The notes: generated by a model not told the origin, from the letters alone. A stretch of 64,000 bases of DNA from Rhodococcus sp. UNC23MFCrub1.1 (GCF_000686025.1 NZ_JMLQ01000009.1:62001-126000); one strand, 5' to 3'. Positions 43,463 through 53,067 are shown, numbered from the stretch's first letter. Program-made: numbers and translations.

Positions 43463-44683
43463 ATGATCAATCTCGAACTTCCTCGCAAGCTCAGGGCGTC
43501 GGCCAACCAGGCTCACCAGGTCGCGGCCGAGATCATGCGCCCCGTGTCGCGCAAGTACGACCTGGCGGAGCACGCCTACCCGGTCGAGCTCGACACCATG
43601 GCCGCCATGATCGAGGGCATGAGCGACGCCGGCGGTGAGATCGGCGGCGCCAAGGGCGGCCGTGAGGCCAAGGGCGACGCTCCGAAGCCGAGCAAGACCC
43701 CGAATGCCAACGGCGGCAACATGTCCGCTCTGGTCAACGTCATCGAGACCTGCTGGGGCGACGTGGGTCTGACCCTGTCCATCCCCTACCAGGGCCTCGG
43801 CAACTCCGCCATCGCCGCCGTCGCCACCGACGAGCAGCTCGAGCGCTTCGGCAAGGTGTGGGCCTCGATGGCCATCACCGAGCCCTCGTTCGGTTCCGAC
43901 TCGGCCGCCGTGAGCACCACCGCGGTACTCGACGGTGACGAGTGGGTCCTGAACGGCGAGAAGATCTACGTCACGGCCGGCGAGCGCTCCACGCACATCG
44001 TCGTGTGGGCCACCGTCGACAAGACCAAGGGCCGCGCCGCGATCAAGTCCTTCGTCGTCCCGCGGGACGCGCCGGGCCTGTCCGTCGCACGCCTCGAGCA
44101 CAAGCTGGGAATCAAGGCGTCCGACACCGCAGCCCTGCTCCTCGACAACTGCCGCATCCCGAAGGACAACCTCCTGGGTTCCCCGGACGTCGACACGGAC
44201 AAGGGCTTCGCCGGCGTCATGCAGACGTTCGACAACACCCGTCCTCTGGTCGCCGGCATGGCCATCGGAGTCGCCCGTGCAGCGCTCGAGGAGCTCCGGT
44301 CGATCCTGACCGACGCCGGAGTGGTCATCGATTACGACGCTGCCACCTACAGCCAGTCGGCCGCTGCTGCGGAGTACATCCGGCTCGAGGCCGACTGGGA
44401 GGCTGCTTACCTGCTCGCTCTCCGCGCTGCGTGGATGGCGGACAACAAGGAGCCCAACTCGCTGCAGGCGTCGATGTCCAAGGCGAAGGCAGGCCGTAGC
44501 GCCACCGACATCACGCTCAAGGCGGTGGAACTGGCCGGCACGCTCGGCTTCTCCGAGCACCTGCTGCTCGAGAAGTGGTCACGCGACTCGAAGATCCTCG
44601 ACATCTTCGAGGGCACCCAGCAGATCCAGCAGCTGATCGTGGCTCGCCGCGTGCTCGGGAAGACGTCCGCCGAGCTGAAGTGA
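43463..44683 (+). CDS. Acyl-CoA dehydrogenase family protein (FadE23-like)
   Basis: A 406-residue acyl-CoA dehydrogenase with the FAD-binding WASMAITEPSFGSDSAAVSTTA, the INGEKIY-type segment LNGEKIYVTAG and the C-terminal HLLLEKWSRDSKILDIFEGTQQIQQL, where the Glu of FEGT is a family landmark. A Lys/Gly/Pro-rich loop at about 60-90 (GGAKGGREAKGDAPKPS) is unusual. It lies 31 bases after its partner and ends before a perfect terminator palindrome, so the two form a short operon. Confidence 0.9.
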   Translation: MINLELPRKLRASANQAHQVAAEIMRPVSRKYDLAEHAYPVELDTMAAMIEGMSDAGGEIGGAKGGREAKGDAPKPSKTPNANGGNMSALVNVIETCWGDVGLTLSIPYQGLGNSAIAAVATDEQLERFGKVWASMAITEPSFGSDSAAVSTTAVLDGDEWVLNGEKIYVTAGERSTHIVVWATVDKTKGRAAIKSFVVPRDAPGLSVARLEHKLGIKASDTAALLLDNCRIPKDNLLGSPDVDTDKGFAGVMQTFDNTRPLVAGMAIGVARAALEELRSILTDAGVVIDYDAATYSQSAAAAEYIRLEADWEAAYLLALRAAWMADNKEPNSLQASMSKAKAGRSATDITLKAVELAGTLGFSEHLLLEKWSRDSKILDIFEGTQQIQQLIVARRVLGKTSAELK

Positions 44684-44700
44684 CGGTCACACGACCCTGA

Positions 44701-44730
44701 GAAAGGCCCGGCACATGTGCCGGGCCTTTC
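44701..44730. terminator. Perfect 30-base palindromic terminator after the acyl-CoA dehydrogenases
   Basis: A fully self-complementary 30-base sequence (arm GAAAGGCCCGGCACA) starts 17 bases after the stop. The flanking A-run and T-run make it a good Rho-independent terminator, possibly in both directions. Confidence 0.85.
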
Positions 44731-44785
44731 TGCTGTTCTGGCAAGCTGGAACGGACGAAGCACGGCGAACACGAGGGAGACTGCC

Positions 44786-44995
44786 ATGTCGGACTGGGCG
44801 AAGAAGATCGAGGACAAAGCCAAGGGCCTCGTCGCGGAGGCCGAGGTGGGCCTCACCCACCTCGAGGGTGCGGACGCCGTCGATCTGGACGAGACGGACG
44901 ACTCGGGGGACCGTACGGACGCCGGCGGGGACGTCGACGAGAACGACGCGCCCAGCACGGGCATGACGTCGGCGGATCCAGACATCTCTCACTGA
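44786..44995 (+). CDS. Small acidic protein of unknown function
   Basis: A 69-residue protein beginning MSDWAKKIEDKAKGLVAEAE, a predicted amphipathic helix, followed by a very acidic, probably disordered tail (many Asp, Glu, Gly, Thr). The ATG at 44786 has GAGGGAGA seven bases upstream, and terminator hairpins lie on both sides, so it looks like an independent gene. The CsbD-like or antitoxin-like start is only a superficial resemblance. I do not recognise the family. Confidence 0.65.
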   Translation: MSDWAKKIEDKAKGLVAEAEVGLTHLEGADAVDLDETDDSGDRTDAGGDVDENDAPSTGMTSADPDISH

Positions 44996-45054
44996 GCACG
45001 AGGCACCGACGTCGCTCTGATCCGATCGAGTCGACGCCGGTGCCCGCGGCAACG

Positions 45055-45091
45055 CGAAAGGCCCGACAGTCTGAGACTGTCGGGCCTTTCG
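45055..45091. terminator. Bidirectional terminator between the small acidic gene and tRNA-fMet
   Basis: An 18-bp perfect stem with a single-base centre (arm CGAAAGGCCCGACAGTCT) lies three bases from the tRNA 3' end and about 60 bases after the small protein stop. It should terminate both convergent transcripts. Confidence 0.85.
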
Positions 45092-45094
45092 TGG

Positions 45095-45171
45095 TGGTAG
45101 CGGGGACAGGATTTGAACCTGCGACCTCTGGGTTATGAGCCCAGCGAGCTACCGAGCTGCTCCACCCCGCG
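45095..45171 (-). tRNA. Initiator tRNA-fMet (anticodon CAU)
   Basis: The minus-strand sequence folds as a 77-nt tRNA beginning CGCGGGG with encoded CCA. The anticodon loop is CTCATAA. Three G-C pairs (GGG/CCC) in the anticodon stem and an unpaired position 1-72 (C-U) are initiator hallmarks. The T-loop is GGTTCAAATCC. Confidence 0.95.
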
Positions 45172-45235
45172 TCAGCATCGAGAACCTTTCGGCTCCGTCT
45201 GCGGTGCAAGCTGTGCTGCGTTCTTGCTGAACAAG

Positions 45236-45265
45236 AAGTTACCGGACGGCGTCGGTGAATTGCAA
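45236..45265 (-). promoter_or_regulatory. Candidate promoter for tRNA-fMet
   Basis: On the minus strand a TTGCAA -35 candidate (45260-45265) and a TAACTT -10 candidate (45236-45241) are 18 bases apart. Transcription would begin about 58 bases before the mature tRNA, leaving a 5' leader for RNase P. Confidence 0.4.
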
Positions 45266-45459
45266 ATCGCCTGCTGAGCAACGAGATCGAGCCTCGGAGG
45301 GTGACCGCGGTCTCTTTTCACCCGTGTTCCCCCTCACATAACGATGGGGTCACGAGAGGACACGAGACGGTTGTCATCCGTCATGACCTGCAGAGATGTC
45401 ACGAACCCACCATCTCGCCCGTTTCCGACCTCACCAGAGGGCCGGGTGACGGCTCGTGA

Positions 45460-45594
45460 TTGTTTCGTTACCGTCGCGCTCGGCCCGAAACAAGGGCCAG
45501 GCCGACCCGCCGCTGGATTCTTCTGCCCCGCGGGATCGGAGACCCGACTCGATGGGGGCAGGGATTCGAGCGAATGCAGGCGTCACTCGCCTGC
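45460..45594 (+). promoter_or_regulatory. Structured leader upstream of the Rpf gene
   Basis: Bases 45172-45632 contain no gene beyond the tRNA promoter. In the part nearest rpf, TTGTTTCG (45460-45467) can pair with CGAAACAA (45486-45493). An alternative GGCCC/GGGCC hairpin (45482-45498) would exclude that pairing. Nearer the gene, GCAGGCG/CGCCTGC (45576-45594) forms a further stem. Actinobacterial rpf genes often have regulated leaders, including c-di-AMP riboswitches, but I do not see that riboswitch's conserved core here. Confidence 0.4.
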
Positions 45595-45617
45595 GCGCTC
45601 ACGTCGACCAGCGCTGA

Positions 45618-46163
<546 letters not shown>

Positions 46164-46181
46164 AGCATCCTCTCGAACGTC

Positions 46182-46220
46182 CGAAGCGGGCGCACCCGAT
46201 CATCGGGTGCGCCCGCTTCG
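46182..46220. terminator. Terminator after the Rpf gene
   Basis: A 19-bp perfect stem with a one-base centre (arm beginning CGAAGCGGGCGCACCCGAT) starts 18 bases after the stop codon. Confidence 0.85.
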
Positions 46221-46300
46221 TCGTGTGCGGGGCGTCTGCTGGGGCCCTGGTGTCGCCGCACCGGCCCCGCGACGCGATCTGCACCCTGCGCTCAAGGCTC

Positions 46301-46615
46301 ACACCCCCTCCAGCAGGCGGGAAGGGGTGCGGGGTGCTGGAATCCGTGCGGGTCGACGCGGCGGCTCCCCCACACCCGGCCACGCCCCGGCCCCGTCGTC
46401 GGCGCAGGCGATCCGCACACGTTTCCTTAGCCGCGCACCCCCACCCGCCGGCGACAACGCGTGCGGGGCGCTGGAACCCGTGCGGGTCGACGCAGCGGCT
46501 CCCCCGCAACCCGGCTCCCCGATACCACCACTGCCATCCGCACACGTCGACAAGCCGCACACCCCCACCCGCCGGCGGCAACGCGTGCGGGGCGCTGGAA
46601 CCCGCGCGCAACGAC
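46301..46615. repeat. GC-rich imperfect tandem repeat, about 2.4 copies of a 124-133 bp unit
   Basis: Three tandem copies begin near 46301, 46434 and 46558. Shared blocks are CACCCCCACCCGCCGGCG (degenerate in copy 1), GTGCGGGGCGCTGGAACCCG, TGCGGGTCGACGC, GCGGCTCCCCC and ATCCGCACACGT. The last copy is cut after about 58 bases. The array lies between two terminators of convergent genes (rpf and the UPF0182 gene), in a 530-base stretch with no credible gene. Open frames through it encode Pro/Arg/Gly-rich peptides with no start-site support. Confidence 0.75.
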
Positions 46616-46641
46616 CCGAACACAACGACCCGCGCTCACGA

Positions 46642-46678
46642 CGAAGCCCCGCCACTCGTGACGAGTGACGGGGCTTCG
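46642..46678. terminator. Terminator after the UPF0182 gene
   Basis: A stem of 18 pairs with one mismatch (arm beginning CGAAGCCCCG, 46642-46659 with 46661-46678) lies 19 bases beyond the stop of the minus-strand UPF0182 gene. An A/T-poor flank makes Rho-independence uncertain, but the placement is typical. Confidence 0.75.
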
Positions 46679-46697
46679 GTCGTGACTACCGGGCCGA

Positions 46698-49694
46698 CTA
46701 ACCGCCGGTGCTGTTGTACTGGTCGATCGCGCGCTGCAGGTTGTCGAACGCGGTACCGAGCTGGGCGAAGTCACCCGACTGCTGCGCGGTCCGCACTGCT
46801 GCCAGCGCACTGTTGAGGTTGTTCACCGCCGCCGTCCGGTCGACGGGCGCAGCGGGTGCGGCCGACGTGGACGGAGGCGTGGTGGCAGACCCCTCGGTGG
46901 GTGCCGGGGTGGTGCCGGTCGACGAGCCGTTGTCCGGCTGCGGCTCCGTCGCCTCACCGCCCGGCGCGGTCGCCACGCTGCCCGTACCGGAGCCGAACAC
47001 CTGGTCCAGTGCCTCGGCCAGCGTCGCCGCGTACCCGACGCGGACACCGCCGCCTGCACCCGGCTCGCGATAGCTCACGAGTACGCGGGACAACTGCGGG
47101 AACGTGGAGGTGTTCGTCGTGTTGCGCTCGGTGTACAGCGGCTCGACGTACAGGATTCCGCCGTTGGCGATGGGCAGTGTCAGCAGGTTGCCGTACTGGA
47201 TCCTGTTGGACTGCTGCAGCAGCGTTCGGTCCGACGCCACACGGGTGTCCGACGTCATCGAGTTCTGCGCCTGCTGCGGACCCTGAGTCTGCGTGTCGGT
47301 GGGCAACTGCAGCACCGTGAACTCGCCGTAACCCTCCGGATCGGAGCGCACGGAGATGTACGCGGACAACAGCTCTCGGTTGAAGCCCACCATCGCACTG
47401 GTCAACCTGAACGACGGCTGGCCCGTGTCCGGATCACCGATCAGGACGTAGTACGGCGGCTGGTTGAGGTTGGTGCCACCCTCGACGGTCGGGTCACTGG
47501 GAACCGACCAGAACGCGTTGTTGGTGAAGAACTCGCCGGGATCGTTGACGTGGTACTTGGCGAGCATCTCGCGCTGGACCTTGAACAGGTCCTCGGGGTA
47601 GCGGAAGTGCTGACGCAGTTCGTCGGAGATCGCCGACTCGGGCTGGACCGCACCCGGGAACGCGCCCATCCACGCGGCGAGGACGGGATCGTTGTCGTCC
47701 ACCTGGTACAGGTTCACCGACCCGTCGTAGGCGTCGACGGTGGCCTTGACCGAGTTGCGGATGTAGGACACCTCGTCACGCGGAAGCAGTCGACCGGTGT
47801 TGGCGTCGATGCTGTCCTGTACCAGTCCCTCGAGCGAACTGCGCTGCGCGTAGGGGTACTGGTCCAGCGTGGTGTACGCGTCGACGATCCAGACGATCTT
47901 TCCACCGACCACGGCCGGGTAGGAGTTGCCGTCCGCGGTCAGCCACGGTGCGACCTTCTGCACGCGCTCACGAGGATCGCGGTTGAAGATGATCTTCGAG
48001 TCGTCGCCGATGGCGCCCGAGAAGAGGATGTTGCGTTCGGTGTACTTCGCCGCGAACGCCAACCGGTTGAACCAGTTGCCGATGCCGACGCCACCCGAAC
48101 CGGTGTAGGTGTAGCGCGAGGTGTCGGTGTCGTACTCGCGGCCGTCCGAGCCTTCGCTGCCACCGACGATGGCGTAGTCGGGGTTGGACGACGCGATGAC
48201 CTCGCCGTAGTAGATGCGGGGCTGCTCCACCGGAATGACCTGGTCGTCCGCGGCCTGCGACGCGAGGTCGCTGACGGTGTAGATCGGGTACCCGGAGTTG
48301 CTGTTCGACTCGGTGCTCGTCGCGTCCTGCACGGCGGCGTTCACGCGGTTGGCCGGGGCCGCCACGAAACCGTTGCCGTGCGTGTACACCGTGTGGCGGT
48401 TGATCCAGTCGGTCTGGTTGCCGGTGAGGCTGTTGGGAGACAGCTCACGCGCCGCGACGATGTAGTCCTGGAGCTGCCCGTCGATCTCGTAGCGGTCGAC
48501 GTCCAACGTGGACGGGAACCCGTAGAAGTTCTTGAGCTGCTGCTGCTGGGTGAAGGTGCGCGAGAGCACGTTCGGATCGAGCAGACGGGTGTTGGCGATG
48601 GTGGTCTGGTCCGCGGGGACGTCCCGAGGCGACGCGGAACCGACGCCCGTGTAGTCCTCGTAGGTCACGGTGTCGTCCGTGATGCCGTAGGCGGCTCGGG
48701 TGGCCTCGATGTTCCGTTCGATGTACGCCCGCTCCTTGTCGGCAGCGTTGGGGCGCACCGAGAACTGCTCGACGACCAACGGCCAGACGGCGCCGACGAG
48801 AATCGACGACAGGACGAGAAGCGCGGTGGCGAGTGCCGGGATCCGCAGATCGCGCAGGAAGATCGCCGCGAAGAAGGCACCCGCACAGATGACAGCGATG
48901 GCCAGCAGGATGAGCTTCGCGGGCAGGACGGCGTTGATGTCGGTGAAGCCGGGGCCCGTGAACGTGGGCTCCTTACGGCTGCTCGACAAGAGTGCGTAAC
49001 GATCGAACCAGTACGCCACCGCCTTGAGGACGACGAAGGTGCCGGCGAGCACGGCCAACTGGATGCGCGCCGACTTGGTCAGCGCACCCTCGCGGCCGCT
49101 GAGGCGCAGGCCGCCGAAGATGTAGTGCGTGACCAGTGCCGCGAAGAAGGCGATGACGACGGCGACGAAGAGCCAGTTGAGGATCGACCGGTAGAACGGC
49201 AGATCGAAGGCGTAGAAGCCGACGTCCAGGTTGAACTGCGGATCCTGCACGCCGAAGGATCCACCGTGCAGGAACATCTGCACCGTGACCCAGTTGCCCT
49301 GTGCGACAAGGCCGGAGAGCAGGCCGATGACGACCGGGATGCCGATACCGAACACGCGCAGACGCGACATGACGGTGGTGCGGTAGCGAGCGATGGGATC
49401 GTTCGGTCCGGCCGTGGGCACGAAGACCGGACGCGACCGGTAGGCGACGGTGAGAGCACCGAACACCGTGCCGCCCACCAGCAGAGCGACGACGAGGAAC
49501 GTGATCACGCGAGTGAGGAGCACCGTCGTGAAGACGTTGCGGAAGCCGACCTCCCCGAACCACAACCAGTCCGTGTACGTGTCCACCAACCGGGGACCGA
49601 TGAGCAACAGCGCGGCCAGAACCAACGCCAGGACCAGTAACGTACGGCTCCGTCTCGACAACGACGGCAAACCGGTTGGGGGCCTCATGCCCAC
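46698..49694 (-). CDS. UPF0182 family large membrane protein
   Basis: A 998-residue protein with seven or so membrane helices in the first 310 residues, starting with TLLVLALVLAALLLIGP. A long extracytoplasmic region of about 600 residues follows. The end is low-complexity, with Thr/Pro/Gly/Ser runs and a final amphipathic helix. The family is widespread in actinobacteria (Rv3193c, Rv0064) and of unknown function. The GTG at 49694 is preferred because GGAG lies eight bases upstream and it gives an MGMRPPTG start. ATG 49688 is the alternative. Confidence 0.9.
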   Translation of the reverse strand: MGMRPPTGLPSLSRRSRTLLVLALVLAALLLIGPRLVDTYTDWLWFGEVGFRNVFTTVLLTRVITFLVVALLVGGTVFGALTVAYRSRPVFVPTAGPNDPIARYRTTVMSRLRVFGIGIPVVIGLLSGLVAQGNWVTVQMFLHGGSFGVQDPQFNLDVGFYAFDLPFYRSILNWLFVAVVIAFFAALVTHYIFGGLRLSGREGALTKSARIQLAVLAGTFVVLKAVAYWFDRYALLSSSRKEPTFTGPGFTDINAVLPAKLILLAIAVICAGAFFAAIFLRDLRIPALATALLVLSSILVGAVWPLVVEQFSVRPNAADKERAYIERNIEATRAAYGITDDTVTYEDYTGVGSASPRDVPADQTTIANTRLLDPNVLSRTFTQQQQLKNFYGFPSTLDVDRYEIDGQLQDYIVAARELSPNSLTGNQTDWINRHTVYTHGNGFVAAPANRVNAAVQDATSTESNSNSGYPIYTVSDLASQAADDQVIPVEQPRIYYGEVIASSNPDYAIVGGSEGSDGREYDTDTSRYTYTGSGGVGIGNWFNRLAFAAKYTERNILFSGAIGDDSKIIFNRDPRERVQKVAPWLTADGNSYPAVVGGKIVWIVDAYTTLDQYPYAQRSSLEGLVQDSIDANTGRLLPRDEVSYIRNSVKATVDAYDGSVNLYQVDDNDPVLAAWMGAFPGAVQPESAISDELRQHFRYPEDLFKVQREMLAKYHVNDPGEFFTNNAFWSVPSDPTVEGGTNLNQPPYYVLIGDPDTGQPSFRLTSAMVGFNRELLSAYISVRSDPEGYGEFTVLQLPTDTQTQGPQQAQNSMTSDTRVASDRTLLQQSNRIQYGNLLTLPIANGGILYVEPLYTERNTTNTSTFPQLSRVLVSYREPGAGGGVRVGYAATLAEALDQVFGSGTGSVATAPGGEATEPQPDNGSSTGTTPAPTEGSATTPPSTSAAPAAPVDRTAAVNNLNSALAAVRTAQQSGDFAQLGTAFDNLQRAIDQYNSTGG

Positions 49695-49872
49695 GTGCCA
49701 CACTCCAAGATCTCGCGCGCCGTCGCCTCGTGACACCACCGTGACGACACCACATGTCCGTTTTCGACCACTGTACGGACACCCTCGAACGCGAAGTGTC
49801 CCGCCGTGGCGACGTCCACGACTCTAGCCCTCGATGCGAGGATGGAGCGGTGAGTGACAACGAGGATGCATC

Positions 49873-50511
49873 GTGACCGGGAGCGAGTGGTTCGATCCCG
49901 AATCCGGGGACGCCCGCGCCGAACGCGCCCTCGCCCGCTGTGTGCGCGAGGTCGTCGACTACGTGGACGCCGGCGGGTGGGACCAGGGGCCTCAGTTGTT
50001 CGCGTTGGTCCCGACCGAGGATCTGGCGGCCGCGGAGCCCAGCCTGCTCGACCAGCTCGAGGACGGCGCCGACCTGACCCCTGTCGCCCAGGAGCGGCTG
50101 CCCGCCGACGTCGCGGGCGGATCGCACGCGCTCGACGAGTTCCTCGGCACGACCACCTGGCCGGCCTCGGTCGCCGGGTGCGCACTGGTCGAGGAGATCG
50201 TCGTTCTGCCGCCCGAGGCCGAATCGGATCTCGACAGCGCCCTCGCTCCGCTCCTGGCGGATCGCGACGCGGCGGACCAGGCCGCGCGCCTCACGGCCGA
50301 GGAGCACCCCGACCGGCGCGACGGGCGGCTCATCGTCGCCGTACTTCGGGACGGTCCGTCCATCGCCCTGCTGCAGCTGCGTCCCGAGAACGAGGACGAC
50401 AGCAGTTTCGACGAGGCGCCGGAGCTACTGACCTACGAGAACCTGGCGCCGAACGTCGTCGCGGCGCTGCACGCCACGCTCGACGCGGATCCCGAGGACG
50501 AGGACTACTGA
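49873..50511 (+). CDS. PPA1309 family protein
   Basis: A 212-residue soluble, strongly acidic protein. Length, the ARCVREVVDYVDAGGWDQGPQLFALVPT start and the PPEAESDL/HPDRRDGRLIVAVLRDG segments fit the actinobacterial PPA1309 family. The function is unknown. The GTG at 49873 has GAGG seven bases upstream. It is divergent from the UPF0182 gene and convergent with the PDZ protease gene, 17 bases from its stop. Confidence 0.82.
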   Translation: MTGSEWFDPESGDARAERALARCVREVVDYVDAGGWDQGPQLFALVPTEDLAAAEPSLLDQLEDGADLTPVAQERLPADVAGGSHALDEFLGTTTWPASVAGCALVEEIVVLPPEAESDLDSALAPLLADRDAADQAARLTAEEHPDRRDGRLIVAVLRDGPSIALLQLRPENEDDSSFDEAPELLTYENLAPNVVAALHATLDADPEDEDY

Positions 50512-50528
50512 CGTTCGCACCCGGATCG

Positions 50529-51554
50529 TCACGAGCAGGACGGGGCGTCTCCCCCACCGGCCAGAGCGTCGAGCGACCCGATCGCATCGTCCAGGCTCGT
50601 GACCTTCACCAGGCGTAGCCCCTCCGGCGTCCGCGGCGCCGCCTCGGCGCAGTTGTCCGCGGGAACGAGGAAGATCGTCGCGCCGGCCTCGCGTGCGGCG
50701 ACCAACTTGTACGGGATCCCGCCGATGGGACCCACCACGCCGTCGGCGTCGATCGTTCCCGTGCCGGCGACGAAGGCACCGCCGCTGAGGTCGCCGGGAC
50801 TGAGCTTGTCCACCACCGCCAGCGAGAACATCAGTCCGGCGGACGGGCCGCCGACGTCGGCGAGATTGAACTCCACGGTGAACGGCACGTCCGGTGTCTC
50901 ATCCGGGGTGATGCCGAGATAGCCGCGCTCGGCGTCGTCCGGACGGGCGGCGACGGTGACGTTCTCCGTCGTCGTCGCGCCGTCCCGCGTGACGTCCACC
51001 GAGATGGTCGTGCCGGGATTCACGGCACCGACAGCCTTCTGGACGTCGGCCACAGTGGACACGGGCGCGCCGTCGATCGCGGTCACTCGGTCACCCTCCT
51101 CGAGGACGCCCGCCGCGGGGCTGTCGTCGCCGATCTGCGCGACCGTGAGCACCGTGGGCAGTCCGAGGTGATCCAAGGCGGCGAGTTCCGCACTGTCCTC
51201 GGATTCCGCGAAGTCGGCCTGGTTGGCGTTCTCGACCTCTTCTCGGCTGCGATCGGGCGGGTAGATCTCGTCGCGCGGGACCAGCCCCTGCCTGCCGCTG
51301 AGCCAGAGGCCGAGGGCGTCGAACACCGTCAACTCGTCCCGCACCGCCACGGTCGTCATGTTCAGGTGGCCGGACGGCCGATCGACGTCGGTGCCCTGGA
51401 CGTCCACGACGGGCTTGCCATCCACCTCACCGAGTGTGTCGAACGTCGGTCCGGGCCCGAGGGCCGCGAACGGAACGGTGACCGCAGATCCCAGAACTCC
51501 GAGGACGACCACCGGCAACAGAGCGACCAGGAGCGTCGCGATCCTTCGATTCAC
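50529..51554 (-). CDS. YlbL-like PDZ domain plus Lon (S16)-type protease
   Basis: A 341-residue membrane-anchored protease. One N-terminal helix (IATLLVALLPVVVLGVLG) is followed by a PDZ domain (about 130-215, with DSPAAGVLEEGDRVTAIDG) and a Lon proteolytic domain. The catalytic serine is in VGGPSAGLMFSLA and the lysine in GPIGGIPYKLVAAREAG. No ATPase domain is present. The GTG at 51554 is about six bases after a TACTGT -10 candidate on the minus strand, so the message may be leaderless. It corresponds to Rv3194c. Confidence 0.9.
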   Translation of the reverse strand: MNRRIATLLVALLPVVVLGVLGSAVTVPFAALGPGPTFDTLGEVDGKPVVDVQGTDVDRPSGHLNMTTVAVRDELTVFDALGLWLSGRQGLVPRDEIYPPDRSREEVENANQADFAESEDSAELAALDHLGLPTVLTVAQIGDDSPAAGVLEEGDRVTAIDGAPVSTVADVQKAVGAVNPGTTISVDVTRDGATTTENVTVAARPDDAERGYLGITPDETPDVPFTVEFNLADVGGPSAGLMFSLAVVDKLSPGDLSGGAFVAGTGTIDADGVVGPIGGIPYKLVAAREAGATIFLVPADNCAEAAPRTPEGLRLVKVTSLDDAIGSLDALAGGGDAPSCS

Positions 51555-51687
51555 GTCACCACAGTAGAGAACGACACCGTCAACGCTGTCGGGGAGACGC
51601 GTCGACGTCGCCCGGGGCGTCGCTGTGTTCGCGCTCGGCGCACTCGGCATCGCCGCCGAACCCGTGTTCGGCTTGTACCGTTGAACC

Positions 51688-53067
51688 ATGACCAACACGC
51701 CTTTCGGATTCTCCAATTCCGACGACGACCCGGACAAGAACGAGGGGTCGAGCGGCGGCTCCGGCACGCCCGGAGGTGGTGCCGGCGGATTCGGTTTCGG
51801 CGCCGAGGGTTTCGATCCGGCGGCGCTCGGCCAGATGTTCACGCAGATGGGTCAGATGTTCAGCGGGATGGGATCCGGTGCCACGTCCGGACCGGTGAAC
51901 TACGACCTGGCGAAGAAGCTGGCCCTCCAGCAGATCGGGTCCACCACCCCCGTGCGGGAGGGATCGAAGTCCGCCGTCGTCGACGCGGCGCACCTGGCGG
52001 AGCAGTGGCTGAACGAGGCCACCATCCTCCCGGCCGGCGCGGTACGCACCGAGGCGTGGACTCCGCAGGAATGGTTGGACAACACGCTCGACACGTGGAA
52101 GCGGTTGTGCGATCCCGTCGCCGAGCAGATCTCCGGCATGTGGACCTCCGCGTTGCCGCCGGAGGCGCAACAGATGGTCGGTCCGATGATCGGCATGCTC
52201 GGTCAGATGGGCGGTATGGCGTTCGGCTCACAGCTGGGCCAGGCCCTGGGCCAGCTCGCCAAGGAGGTCCTCACCTCGACCGACATCGGCCTGCCGCTCG
52301 GCCCCTCGGACACTGCGGCGCTGCTTCCCGACGCCGTCGCGGTGTTCAGCGAGGGCACCGAGCTGCCCGAGCGCGAGGTGCTGGTGTTCCTGGCCGCGCG
52401 CGAGGTCGCCCACCACCGTCTCTACTCGCACGTGCCGTGGCTGCGTCAGCGCGTTCTGGCCACCGTCGAGGAGTACGCGCGCGGCATTCGGATGGACTTC
52501 GGTGCCATCGAGGAGGCGGCCCGCGGTATCGATCCGTCCGCGCTCACCGACCCGAGCCAGCTGGAGAAGATCCTGCAGCAGGGTGCGTTCGAGCCGCAGA
52601 CGACCCCGGAGCAGAAGGCGGCCCTGGAGCGCCTCGAGACACTGCTGGCCCTCGTCGAGGGGTGGGTGGACACGGTGGTGACCACCGCTCTGGGCGAGCG
52701 GCTGCCGGGAGCGTCCGCGCTGTCGGAGACGATGCGGCGCCGTCGCGCGTCCGGCGGCCCGGCCGAGCAGACCTTCGCGACGCTCATCGGCCTCGAATTG
52801 CGGCCGCGCAAGGTGCGTGAAGCAGCCGATCTGTGGCGTCGACTGACCGACGCTGCGGGTATCGACGGCCGCGACGGTGTGTGGGCCCACCCCGATCTGC
52901 TGCCCGACACCGCGGACCTCGACGACTCGTCGTCCTTCATCGATCGCATCGTGGGCGGGGACACCGGGTCCTTCGACGACCCCATCGCTCAGCTCGAGGA
53001 GTTCGAGCGCAAGCGCGCGGCCGAGAAGAAGGCCGAGGGAGACGACGAGGGCCCCGCCCCCGTCTGA
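51688..53067 (+). CDS. Zinc-dependent metalloprotease-like protein (DUF2342/zincin_2)
   Basis: A 459-residue protein with a Gly/Ser/Met-rich start and a helical DUF2342 domain. The metal-site candidate is VFLAAREVAHHRLYSHVPWL, where the family has a related EXXXH-type helix. Annotations vary between zincin metalloprotease and F420-associated protein, and activity has not been shown to my knowledge. A TACCGT -10 candidate ends seven bases before the ATG, suggesting a leaderless transcript. It is divergent from the PDZ protease gene, matching Rv3194c-Rv3195. Confidence 0.85.
   Translation: MTNTPFGFSNSDDDPDKNEGSSGGSGTPGGGAGGFGFGAEGFDPAALGQMFTQMGQMFSGMGSGATSGPVNYDLAKKLALQQIGSTTPVREGSKSAVVDAAHLAEQWLNEATILPAGAVRTEAWTPQEWLDNTLDTWKRLCDPVAEQISGMWTSALPPEAQQMVGPMIGMLGQMGGMAFGSQLGQALGQLAKEVLTSTDIGLPLGPSDTAALLPDAVAVFSEGTELPEREVLVFLAAREVAHHRLYSHVPWLRQRVLATVEEYARGIRMDFGAIEEAARGIDPSALTDPSQLEKILQQGAFEPQTTPEQKAALERLETLLALVEGWVDTVVTTALGERLPGASALSETMRRRRASGGPAEQTFATLIGLELRPRKVREAADLWRRLTDAAGIDGRDGVWAHPDLLPDTADLDDSSSFIDRIVGGDTGSFDDPIAQLEEFERKRAAEKKAEGDDEGPAPV

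Noticed and set aside
46301-46615. A CRISPR array or coding repeats
   Set aside because: The units are 124-133 bp, with only 2.4 copies and no regular short repeat-spacer pattern. The open frames through them lack start signals.
47550-49640. A 696-codon plus-strand frame opposite the UPF0182 gene
   Set aside because: The composition is repetitive Val/Asp/Arg/Gly with no recognisable domain. The minus-strand protein has clear membrane helices.
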